Below are positions 1 to 6,549 of a stretch of DNA of 9,171 nt, piece by piece (the stretch's first letter is position 1; every line of letters begins with the position of its first letter). The translations under genes and the position numbers were made by a program. The notes under the pieces were generated by a model. It made no database searches and was not told the DNA's origin. It worked only from the letters and a program-made list of their open reading frames with translations. The DNA comes from SAT2750 sp964476375 (GTDB taxonomy: Bacteria; Planctomycetota; Planctomycetia; Pirellulales; Pirellulaceae). The stretch lies in the NCBI GenBank assembly GCA_964476375.1, contig CAYYZW010000048.1:1-9171 (forward strand). Direction: 5' to 3'.

Positions 1-91
1 GGAACGTCAGTCACTGACAGACAGTTGTCGGTCGCTGCCAGCCGGTCTTCATCCAGCAACGATCGCCAGGAGGTGAAAAAAGATCCATTGT
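1..91. other. Non-coding stretch downstream of the GH36 gene
   Basis: No convincing coding sequence is visible on either strand. On the minus strand, just past the GH36 stop, there is a run of six T (76-81 on the plus strand as A), but I could not find a convincing hairpin directly before it, so I do not call a terminator there. A short inverted repeat lies at 6-18. The window edge cuts off whatever lies further left. Confidence 0.5.
6..18. repeat. Short inverted repeat, GTCAGT-C-ACTGAC
   Basis: Six-base arms are perfect around a single central C. It lies about 75 bp beyond the stop of the GH36 gene. It could be part of a transcription end signal or an operator for a gene to the left of the window, but no T-run follows it on either strand within view. 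A 13-base palindrome of this kind can also arise by chance. Confidence 0.35.
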
Positions 92-3000
92 TCAGGGCAC
101 AAGCTCATAGCGAAGGAGGGTGGCGCTGCGACGTTGGTTCAAGGTAACCGGGAGTCCGTTTACCAGGATGTCCTTCCCGTCCAGGACAAACGAGGTCTCG
201 TCGATGAGATTGTTGACCTGGTACCGCTTTCCAGCCTGGATGCCCCGCAGGCGAAACTGCAGGGAACTGGCAGGGCTCTGCGGGCGCCGAAACGCCTGAA
301 CCAACCCGGACTGGGACTCGGGGTCATGGAACTGCCAAGCTATCCAGACATCATTATCCGTCCGATAACTGGTCAGCGGATAGAAGTCGGCGTAGTAAAA
401 TGACGTGACCACGTGGCGCAACTTCAACATCTGCCGGCAGAAATCATAATCGAAGTCGCGTCTTCGCACGTCCCAGCTCGTCACGTTGGCCGGGGCAAGT
501 TGGCTGAGAAAGGTATAGGAATCCGTGGCATTAATGCCGGTACCGAAATACGGTATCCAGTGCAACATGCCATAGGTCAGCGTCTGCATTCCGCTTGTTT
601 CGTAAGCATAGTCACTGCGCCACAGTGGCACCGCGCGGCGCAGGGTTTCCAGCTCGTTCCGGCTGCCACCGCCAGAACAGATGTCGATTCTTAGCATCGG
701 GTGACGCCGCTTGAGCTCGTCCCAGAATCGCAGCAGGCCTGCCACGTGTTTCATTTCAGAAATGCCCTGTCGATCAGGCAGATCATTGGCTCGCCAGTAG
801 TTCAATGGTGGAATACCGTCATGTCGAAACAGGTCGACCCCCTGTTTTTCAATCTGCTCGTCCATCTGATCGATCAGCCAATCGACACATTCGGGCTGAC
901 TGAAGTTGAGCAGTCGGAAATCACCACGGCCCCAGGGCGGCGCTTGTGGAGAATCCATCCGAACCCAGCACGAGAGCGTGAAGTCACCTGGGACCCGGTT
1001 AGGGATTTCCACACCATAATCGTTATTGAATCGCAGGGCCCGGTCCTCAGGATCGTCGGTTGCACCGACGGTGTACCGCAACTTCCCGCTACCAATCTGC
1101 TTGCCATCGTTGTCACCCACACGATCCGACGTGTGACCATCAAACGGATAATGTGCGAATGGGACAATTTCATCCTCTCGCGTGTACACGGCCGCAACCT
1201 GCTTTGCACTTAATGCCCTGTCATAAATACGCACATCGTCCATGTCGCCTACGATCCCACGCGTTTGATACTGTCGACCAACCCCCCAGGTCGCATTCGC
1301 ATCCATGGGGCTGGTGTTCCTGGATAAAGCAGTTCTCTCCAGTTGACCGTCAACGTAAAGCTTCAGTTCACTATGAGCTGCCTCGACATCGACGAAACGA
1401 GTGGCGGTGACCAGGTGCCATTTACCATCGGCCAATCGAGTTCGCCCCTGGACAGTGGCGTCGGGATTGCCGGTTCCAAATGCCGCCACATCCTCAAAAA
1501 GTGTTAATCCGGAATCATTGACATGGGCAGGAAATTCACCCTGGATGAGGGCATGCCCCATCCACCACTCGGCCCCTCCCTTGAGAAGCCACTCAGGGTG
1601 CGTGCGATCAACCAGGGATCCTCGCGTCGCGCATTCAGGAGTGAACCAGAGGATCAGCTTCATGCCGTTCGCATGAAGATGGTCCGAAACAGGTTTCAGT
1701 CCATTGGGAAAACGTTTCTTGTTCGGTTTCCAGGTTCCCACGTTCAGCCAGTAGTCCTTGTAGTCGTACCAGCCCGCATCGATCCACCAGTAGTCCGGTT
1801 TGATCTTTTCCTTGAGATAACGGTCGACAAACATTTTTTGATTGGCAACCGTGGCCCGTGTGCTCTCCATGTAGAAAGCAGAACTCGATGCCGCATGGTG
1901 AGGTGGTGGGAGTTGGCCATCAGCGGTACGCGGCACATTATGCCGGATCATCCAGGCGCGCCACATATTTTGTGCCCGATACCAATCCGGGCCTTGCCAG
2001 AACAGCATGGCAATTAACGGGGATCGCACTTCCTCACCTGGAAATAACTTGAAATGCGTGAGTTCCTGCCCGGCCTGCAATGCCAGGCCACGACCCTGGT
2101 TCCGCTGAAACCTGGCGGACCATTGTCCGGGCCACCCAATCGCAACAATCAGCCCCTGGTTGTTCCATTCCAGGTTAAAGAACGGCAGGTCGTGACTGGC
2201 CGGAAGACCTATTTTCGACCCCAGTTCAAATACTTGCTGGGGCTTCAAACGAGTTTCACGAGGCGCATAATCGGTCGAGTCAGACATTTTCACCAGCGAG
2301 TGCGGGCTGCCGTTGCTGTGATGAAGAACAAACTCGCCTTCGTTGTGGCGTTCAAAATGGGAATCCAGAGGCAACACGTCTTCGATCAATGGGGTTGGTT
2401 GATCCCCGCTGTTCTTGAACAAGAGTTTCCATTCCACCACAGGGAAATCCTGATACTCGATACCGATACAGCGAACTTCCAAACCGGTCACAGGATCACG
2501 CCAAAGGTGAGTCCGTTCCGTCCGCTGCTTGTCGATGACCCGCGTTGACGTGGTCCGTTCCCAGGACCCGAGCAATTCACGTGCAGGCCGTCCGCCGTAG
2601 CGAAACGAGAAGGGGAGGTCGCTGGAGTAAGGGGATCGCAGCGGAGCGATCGGAAGGTCTCCCAGCCAGACGGTTTGGCCATTACGGAGCTCAACACGGG
2701 CATCTGCCCAGTCCGCTTGATTGAAGTCAACCCGCTCAACCACGCCACCACCTGCATCGGTCATGGCAAGTGTGAATTCCTCTGCGCCGCCCAGTTCAAC
2801 CTTGACCGGCACACCGCGAATGCCTTCCTTCATAATTTTCGAACGGTACTTCTCCTCGCCATCTATCGAAACCGCACCGACAACACGGCCCTGGCCGGCA
2901 TTGGAATAAAAACTTTGCACCCGGTTACTGTCGATGCCAAAGACCCCCCGGAAAGTTTTTCCGGGACTGGGTAGTCGCACCGTAATCGTGCCTGTCGAGG

Positions 3001-3316
3001 GGCAGTAAAGTCCTCGGCGGAATGTTTGGTCAGCAATTTTAAGCGGCAACGCCCCCACCTCGGTGTGGTAGACCTTCGTGGTGGCCATGTTCTTGAGCAG
3101 CTTTCCCTGGAGGTTCAGGACAAGGCACCCTCGTCTGGGCATGACTTCCGGAGTTGCCTGAAACTTGGCTGCAATCCAACGCTGGGCCCGGGCTTTCTCG
3201 GCCTCGGAAACGGTGACAGCAAATGCGTCATCTCCTATTACCACAATGCATACCACCAGCAGCATCCAAAGGAGAGCTCTTCCAGGGCAGGGCAGGGAGC
3301 ACATTCTTTTCATCAT
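92..3316 (-). CDS. Secreted GH36-type alpha-galactosidase-like hydrolase with NPCBM domain and an inserted, permuted LamG domain
   Basis: Retaining glycoside hydrolase of the GH36/melibiase type, probably acting on alpha-galactosides outside the cytoplasm. I chose the ATG at 3316 (1074 residues) because it opens a clean signal peptide: basic MMKR, hydrophobic LLWMLLVVCIVVIG, and cleavage after AFA near residue 33. The frame stays open to a TTG at 3433, but that would place 39 residues before the signal. Residues about 80-210 look like an NPCBM sugar-binding module (DGEEKYRS, ADWADARV). About 225-455 is the GH36 N-terminal beta-sandwich. The barrel shows YWWIDAGW (509-516), LILWFTPE (554-561), HPEWLL (573-578), LLNFSQPE (802-809), GVDLFRHDG (826-834, likely nucleophile D833), CSGGG (880-884) and WRSD (899-902, likely acid/base D902). 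A C-terminal sandwich begins near GLVQAFRR (1004). Residues 581-797 are a LamG insertion with its two halves in reversed order. Substrate is inferred from family only. The gene is divergent from the FG-GAP gene. Confidence 0.85.
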   Translation of the reverse strand: MMKRMCSLPCPGRALLWMLLVVCIVVIGDDAFAVTVSEAEKARAQRWIAAKFQATPEVMPRRGCLVLNLQGKLLKNMATTKVYHTEVGALPLKIADQTFRRGLYCPSTGTITVRLPSPGKTFRGVFGIDSNRVQSFYSNAGQGRVVGAVSIDGEEKYRSKIMKEGIRGVPVKVELGGAEEFTLAMTDAGGGVVERVDFNQADWADARVELRNGQTVWLGDLPIAPLRSPYSSDLPFSFRYGGRPARELLGSWERTTSTRVIDKQRTERTHLWRDPVTGLEVRCIGIEYQDFPVVEWKLLFKNSGDQPTPLIEDVLPLDSHFERHNEGEFVLHHSNGSPHSLVKMSDSTDYAPRETRLKPQQVFELGSKIGLPASHDLPFFNLEWNNQGLIVAIGWPGQWSARFQRNQGRGLALQAGQELTHFKLFPGEEVRSPLIAMLFWQGPDWYRAQNMWRAWMIRHNVPRTADGQLPPPHHAASSSAFYMESTRATVANQKMFVDRYLKEKIKPDYWWIDAGWYDYKDYWLNVGTWKPNKKRFPNGLKPVSDHLHANGMKLILWFTPECATRGSLVDRTHPEWLLKGGAEWWMGHALIQGEFPAHVNDSGLTLFEDVAAFGTGNPDATVQGRTRLADGKWHLVTATRFVDVEAAHSELKLYVDGQLERTALSRNTSPMDANATWGVGRQYQTRGIVGDMDDVRIYDRALSAKQVAAVYTREDEIVPFAHYPFDGHTSDRVGDNDGKQIGSGKLRYTVGATDDPEDRALRFNNDYGVEIPNRVPGDFTLSCWVRMDSPQAPPWGRGDFRLLNFSQPECVDWLIDQMDEQIEKQGVDLFRHDGIPPLNYWRANDLPDRQGISEMKHVAGLLRFWDELKRRHPMLRIDICSGGGSRNELETLRRAVPLWRSDYAYETSGMQTLTYGMLHWIPYFGTGINATDSYTFLSQLAPANVTSWDVRRRDFDYDFCRQMLKLRHVVTSFYYADFYPLTSYRTDNDVWIAWQFHDPESQSGLVQAFRRPQSPASSLQFRLRGIQAGKRYQVNNLIDETSFVLDGKDILVNGLPVTLNQRRSATLLRYELVP
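926..1576 (-). other. LamG (concanavalin A-like) domain inserted in the GH36 barrel, halves in permuted order
   Basis: This is an in-frame region of about 217 residues within the GH36 protein (residues 581-797 from the ATG at 3316). The first part carries the usual second half of a LamG domain: AEWWMGHALIQGE, FGTGNPD, LADGKWHLVTATR, LKLYVDGQLE, then MDDVRIYDRALS, which normally ends such a domain. The second part, from VPFAHYPFDG through RALRFNN to GDFTLSCWVRMD, is what normally begins one. The switch lies near 1163-1183. The reading frame is open across both joints, and typical GH36 sequence resumes on each side (HPEWLL before, RLLNFSQPE after). Confidence 0.8.
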
Positions 3317-3436
3317 GTTTCGAGAGTCCCCGGTGAATGAAGCGAGAGTGCAAACAGCACAAGGCGATACACAAGATGCCGGATACCTTGGACCATGCGA
3401 CATCATAAAGCGATTCATTGAACCCGTCCACAAACA

Positions 3437-3453
3437 GGACCGCAGCGCGGTCC
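3437..3453. repeat. Perfect inverted repeat GGACCGC-AGC-GCGGTCC in the divergent intergenic region
   Basis: Two perfect 7-base arms flank a 3-base centre, between the divergent GH36 and FG-GAP genes. No T-run follows on either strand, so it does not look like an intrinsic terminator. Its position, about 120 bp upstream of the GH36 start and about 90 bp upstream of the FG-GAP start, would suit an operator for a shared regulator. It could also form a stem in a 5' leader. The role is inferred and no regulator gene is visible in the window. Confidence 0.5.
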
Positions 3454-3467
3454 GACGTAAAAATAGT

Positions 3468-3496
3468 TTGACTTCGCCTGGAATCTGCAGTCTCCT
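3468..3496 (+). promoter_or_regulatory. Weak candidate promoter for the FG-GAP gene
   Basis: TTGACT at 3468-3473 matches a sigma-70 -35 box at five of six bases. With 17-base spacing the partner at 3491-3496 is TCTCCT, a poor -10 (three of six). It is offered only because it sits at a sensible distance upstream of the start and next to the inverted repeat at 3437-3453. Confidence 0.2.
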
Positions 3497-3525
3497 AGCG
3501 GTTCAGTTGTATCCCTGACAGCCCC

Positions 3526-3532
3526 TGAGGAG
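3526..3532 (+). promoter_or_regulatory. Ribosome binding site of the FG-GAP gene
   Basis: TGAGGAG ends 7 bases before the ATG at 3540, a good Shine-Dalgarno match at normal spacing. It supports this start, which also opens a signal peptide. Confidence 0.6.
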
Positions 3533-3539
3533 ATCCCCG

Positions 3540-5021
3540 ATGACCAGTCATCCACTTGCCAGCACACGTATTCTCATCGGACTCGCCCTGTCCCTGCTCC
3601 TTTTCAGTTTTGACTCGGTGACAGCCAAGTTCCGTGATGCCAGTGAGCAGTGGGGTTACAGTGGTGACGGGAAAGCGGCTTTCGTGGATTTCAACAACGA
3701 CGGCTGGATCGACCTGTTTGCCGGCGGCCGCCTGTATCGCAACGAGGGGGGAACGAAGCTTGTGGCCATGGAGGGGGAGGGGTTACCGGGGGGCGAGACC
3801 ATCTGGGCCGATTATGACAACGATGGGCACGTGGATGCTTTTAATTTCCTGGGCGCTGGATCCCTGCATCGCAACCTGGGAAACGGGTCCTTCGAAAAAG
3901 TGGCTTTCCCGGCACTCCCCACCGTGAACTCGCGCGGTGCTGTCTGGCTGGATATCAATAATGATGGCTACCTGGATCTCTACGTGGGGGGCTACGAGAT
4001 CTGGCAGAAAGCGGTCCATCCCGACGCGATCTACCTGAACCAGAAAGACGGCTCCTTCAAGGAACACTGGCGATCGGCAGAGAATGCGAATTACTCAGCC
4101 CGCGGTGTAACGGCAGCCGACTACAACGAGGATGGTTACGTCGATGTGTTTGTCTCGAATTATCGCCTGCAGCCGAATTTCCTCTGGAAGAACGACGGCA
4201 AGGGAGCCTTCACCGATGTCGCCGTGGACGCCGGGGCAGCCGGAAACCCTTCCACGGTGATCAACTACACCGGTGGAATTACCTACCCGATCAGTGGCCA
4301 CACGATAGGCTCGTCATTTGGGGACCTGGATGATGACGGGCATATCGACCTGTTCGTGGGAAATTTTGCCCACCCCCGTCCTGGCCAGGATCATCCGCAA
4401 TTCCTGCGGAACCTGGGACCGGAGGGAAGCTACAAGTTCGAGGATCGCTCCGGCGGGGCCGGGCTGGCCTGGCAGGAATCGTACGCCTCCCCGGCCCTAG
4501 GCGATTACGACAATGACGGCGATCTGGACCTGTATTTCACGACCGTCTATGGAACCGGTAGCGGTGGAATCAAGAACTACCCGGTCCTTTACCAGAACCA
4601 GGGTGACTGGAAATTCACCGACGTAACAGAGGCCGAGGGACTGCCGGGCCTGGGGGCAACCTACCAGGCCGCCTGGGGAGATCTCGATAATGACGGCGAC
4701 CTGGACCTGATCACCAACGGCAAGCTCTTTATCAACGAGGGGAACGAGAATCGCTGGCTTCAGCTGCAACTGGATGGTGGCGGTAAGACAGCAAGCCGCA
4801 GTGGCGTGGGAGCCATTGTCCGGCTGACACTGGGCGAACGCACGCTCACACGGCACGTGGAAACAGGAACCGGTGAAGGTAACCAGAACCAACTGCGACT
4901 CCACTTTGGGCTAGGGACGAACCAGCACCCTGTTACGATTGAAATCACATGGCCGGGCAGCCCGGCACAAACAATCTCCGGCCTGACAACAAACCAGATT
5001 CACAAGGCCACAAAACCCTGA
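3540..5021 (+). CDS. Secreted FG-GAP/VCBS repeat protein with C-terminal ASPIC/UnbV domain
   Basis: Predicted exported beta-propeller protein of 493 residues, of the CRTAC1/UnbV type. Residues 1-29 form a signal peptide with cleavage after VTA. Seven calcium-binding loops of the form DxNxDGxxD start at residues 50 (DFNNDGWID), 91, 138, 194, 262, 322 and 381, consistent with one seven-bladed propeller. Residues about 404-475 match the ASPIC/UnbV domain (NRWLQLQL, GVGAIVRLTLG, RLHFGLGT, WPGSP). A good ribosome binding site supports the ATG. Such proteins are common in Planctomycetota and are thought to bind ligands or other proteins outside the cell; the exact role is unknown and no enzymatic activity is implied. 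The gene is divergent from the GH36 gene and separated from sulfatase 1 downstream by a likely terminator, so it may form its own transcript. Confidence 0.9.
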   Translation: MTSHPLASTRILIGLALSLLLFSFDSVTAKFRDASEQWGYSGDGKAAFVDFNNDGWIDLFAGGRLYRNEGGTKLVAMEGEGLPGGETIWADYDNDGHVDAFNFLGAGSLHRNLGNGSFEKVAFPALPTVNSRGAVWLDINNDGYLDLYVGGYEIWQKAVHPDAIYLNQKDGSFKEHWRSAENANYSARGVTAADYNEDGYVDVFVSNYRLQPNFLWKNDGKGAFTDVAVDAGAAGNPSTVINYTGGITYPISGHTIGSSFGDLDDDGHIDLFVGNFAHPRPGQDHPQFLRNLGPEGSYKFEDRSGGAGLAWQESYASPALGDYDNDGDLDLYFTTVYGTGSGGIKNYPVLYQNQGDWKFTDVTEAEGLPGLGATYQAAWGDLDNDGDLDLITNGKLFINEGNENRWLQLQLDGGGKTASRSGVGAIVRLTLGERTLTRHVETGTGEGNQNQLRLHFGLGTNQHPVTIEITWPGSPAQTISGLTTNQIHKATKP

Positions 5022-5051
5022 CCAGGACATGCTGGATTCAGGTGTTTTTTT
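5017..5051 (+). terminator. Intrinsic terminator overlapping the FG-GAP stop codon
   Basis: The stem is CCTGA-CCAG paired with CTGG-AT-TCAGG (nine base pairs with a two-base bulge and a six-base loop), followed after TG by seven T at 5045-5051. The TGA stop codon forms part of the left arm. This is the best terminator-like structure in the window. It implies that sulfatase 1 either has its own promoter in the following 45 bp or depends on readthrough. Confidence 0.55.
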
Positions 5052-5067
5052 CACACAAGCAGACCCT

Positions 5068-5097
5068 GTTGCTCTCGCACTCACAAGGTTGCTCGCA
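5068..5097 (+). repeat. Short direct repeat before the sulfatase 1 start
   Basis: GTTGCTCTCGCA at 5068-5079 recurs as GTTGCTCGCA at 5088-5097, the second copy running into the start codon. The copies are 20 bp apart. It may be chance or slippage. Confidence 0.3.
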
Positions 5098-6527
5098 TGC
5101 CCCGCCTGATTTTCACACTGGCCCTGTTCCTTCTGGCGGCCAGGCACCTGCCGGCCCAGCACCCCAACATCATCGTCATCTTCATCGATGACATGGGCTG
5201 GGGTGACTTCTCGTGCTTCGGCAACCAGGATGCCCAGACACCCCAGATCGACCGCCTGGCCCGGGAGGGCATTCGCTTTGAACAGTTCTACGTCAACTCA
5301 CCGATCTGCTCCCCGTCGCGGGTTGCCATCAGCACGGGCACCTACCCACAACGCTGGCGGATTACCTCCTACCTGAACAACCGCACCAGCAACAACCGGC
5401 GCGGGATGGCCCAGTGGCTCGATCCGGACGCCCCGATGCTTGCCCGCCTGCTCCAGCAGTCCGGATATGCCACCGGTCATTTTGGCAAGTGGCACATGGG
5501 CGGCCAGCGTGATGTGGATGACGCACCGCCGATCACCGACTACGGGTTTGACATCTCATTGACCAATTTCGAGGGAATGGGGCCCAAGCTGCTGCCACTG
5601 GTGCTAAGGCCTGGCCAGGAGACGCCGGGCAGGATCTGGCAGGATGCCGAGCGGCTTGGTGAGGGTTACCGGTGGATGCTGCGATCCAAAATCACCGGCG
5701 GCTTTGTCGATGCGGCCATCCCCTTCATCCAAGAAGCCGTCAAGACAAAGAAGCCTTTTTATATCAACCTCTGGCCCGATGACGTTCACAGTCCCTTCTG
5801 GCCACCGGTGGACAAGTGGGCCGATGGCAAACGAGGCCTCTACCACTCGGTACTCGAGGAAATGGACCGCCAACTGGGAAAGCTCTTTGCTCTTGTTCGC
5901 AGTGACCCGTCGCTGCACAGTAACACGCTGGTGCTGGTCTGCTCGGACAACGGCCCGGAAAAGGGTGCCGGGGCGGCCGGGCCCTACCGGGGCTTCAAAA
6001 CGCAGCTCTTTGAAGGGGGCATCCGTTCCCCCCTGATTGCCTGGGGACCAGGACTGATCCGACCGCGAAAGAGTGGCAGCCTGAACAGCAGTTCTGTCTT
6101 TTCTGCCATCGACCTGGTACCCTCCCTGCTGGAAATTGCCAGGGTCGACACTCCCGGCACTATCCATTTTGATGGAGAAGAACTTTCCCGCATCCTTTTA
6201 GGGACATCCCGCGATTCGCGTGCAGCTCCCATTTTCTTTCGCCGGCCTCCGGACCGGGATTCTTTTTATGGAGTCACCGACCTGCCCGACCTGGCGGTCC
6301 GATCAGGCAAGTGGAAACTGCTCTGCGAATACGATGGCAGCGCCCCCCTTCTTTACGATCTTTCCCGCGACCCGGGCGAGACAAAGAACCTCGCTTCCAC
6401 AGAAGTGGAGATCGCGGCCCGGCTCTCACGGTCGCTGATTGCCTGGCACAAATCGATGCCGCCAGACAACGGCGCCACTTTCCAGCCCCAGCGCCGCGCG
6501 CCACCGGCACAAAAGGCCGTCCCCTAG
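5097..6527 (+). CDS. Secreted Cys-type sulfatase 1 (arylsulfatase-like, family S1)
   Basis: Formylglycine-dependent sulfatase of 476 residues, predicted to remove sulfate esters from a glycan outside the cytoplasm. The signal peptide spans residues 1-20 (cleavage near LPA-Q). The active-site set looks complete: metal ligands D31 and D32 (FIDDMGWGD), the C71-S-P-S-R75 motif in which C71 is converted to formylglycine, K131 and H133 in GKWHM, H231 in DDVHSP, D284 and N285 in SDNGPE, and K301 in RGFKTQLFEGG. The C-terminal region contains SGKWKLL and LYDLSRDPGETKNL, the usual S1 subdomain end. AAGG at 5085-5088 is an acceptable ribosome binding site. Substrate and S1 subfamily cannot be read directly. 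It needs a maturase, which is not in this window. It ends 8 bp from the stop of the convergent sulfatase 2. Confidence 0.93.
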   Translation: MPRLIFTLALFLLAARHLPAQHPNIIVIFIDDMGWGDFSCFGNQDAQTPQIDRLAREGIRFEQFYVNSPICSPSRVAISTGTYPQRWRITSYLNNRTSNNRRGMAQWLDPDAPMLARLLQQSGYATGHFGKWHMGGQRDVDDAPPITDYGFDISLTNFEGMGPKLLPLVLRPGQETPGRIWQDAERLGEGYRWMLRSKITGGFVDAAIPFIQEAVKTKKPFYINLWPDDVHSPFWPPVDKWADGKRGLYHSVLEEMDRQLGKLFALVRSDPSLHSNTLVLVCSDNGPEKGAGAAGPYRGFKTQLFEGGIRSPLIAWGPGLIRPRKSGSLNSSSVFSAIDLVPSLLEIARVDTPGTIHFDGEELSRILLGTSRDSRAAPIFFRRPPDRDSFYGVTDLPDLAVRSGKWKLLCEYDGSAPLLYDLSRDPGETKNLASTEVEIAARLSRSLIAWHKSMPPDNGATFQPQRRAPPAQKAVP

Positions 6528-6549
6528 GCAGGAGACTAGCGGATACGGC
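6516..6549 (-). terminator. Possible weak terminator between the convergent sulfatase genes
   Basis: An imperfect inverted repeat spans both stop codons. GCCGT (6516-6520) pairs with ACGGC (6545-6549), and CTAG (6524-6527) pairs with CTAG (6536-6539) inside. Read on the minus strand it is followed by TTTT (6514-6511), so it could end the sulfatase 2 transcript. There is no T-run on the plus strand. The internal loops make it weak. Confidence 0.3.

Noticed and set aside
76..81. T-run on the minus strand just past the GH36 stop as an intrinsic terminator
   Set aside because: No stable stem could be found directly before it on that strand.
2054..2548. Open frame of 164 codons on the plus strand opposite the GH36 gene, and similar ones at 701-1213 and 1523-2017
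   Set aside because: All are antisense to coding sequence with clear protein homology and show no domain, signal peptide or convincing ribosome binding site.
3317..3433. N-terminal extension of the GH36 protein to a TTG or to the ATGs at 3418 and 3406
   Set aside because: The extra residues contain many Cys, Pro and Ser and precede a clean signal peptide that begins at 3316; the segment is better read as 5' leader.
3540..5021. Repeats within the FG-GAP gene as a CRISPR-like or DNA repeat array
   Set aside because: The recurring GAYAAYGAYGGC-like stretches encode the calcium loops of the propeller; spacing varies from 41 to 68 residues and the DNA is not identical between copies.
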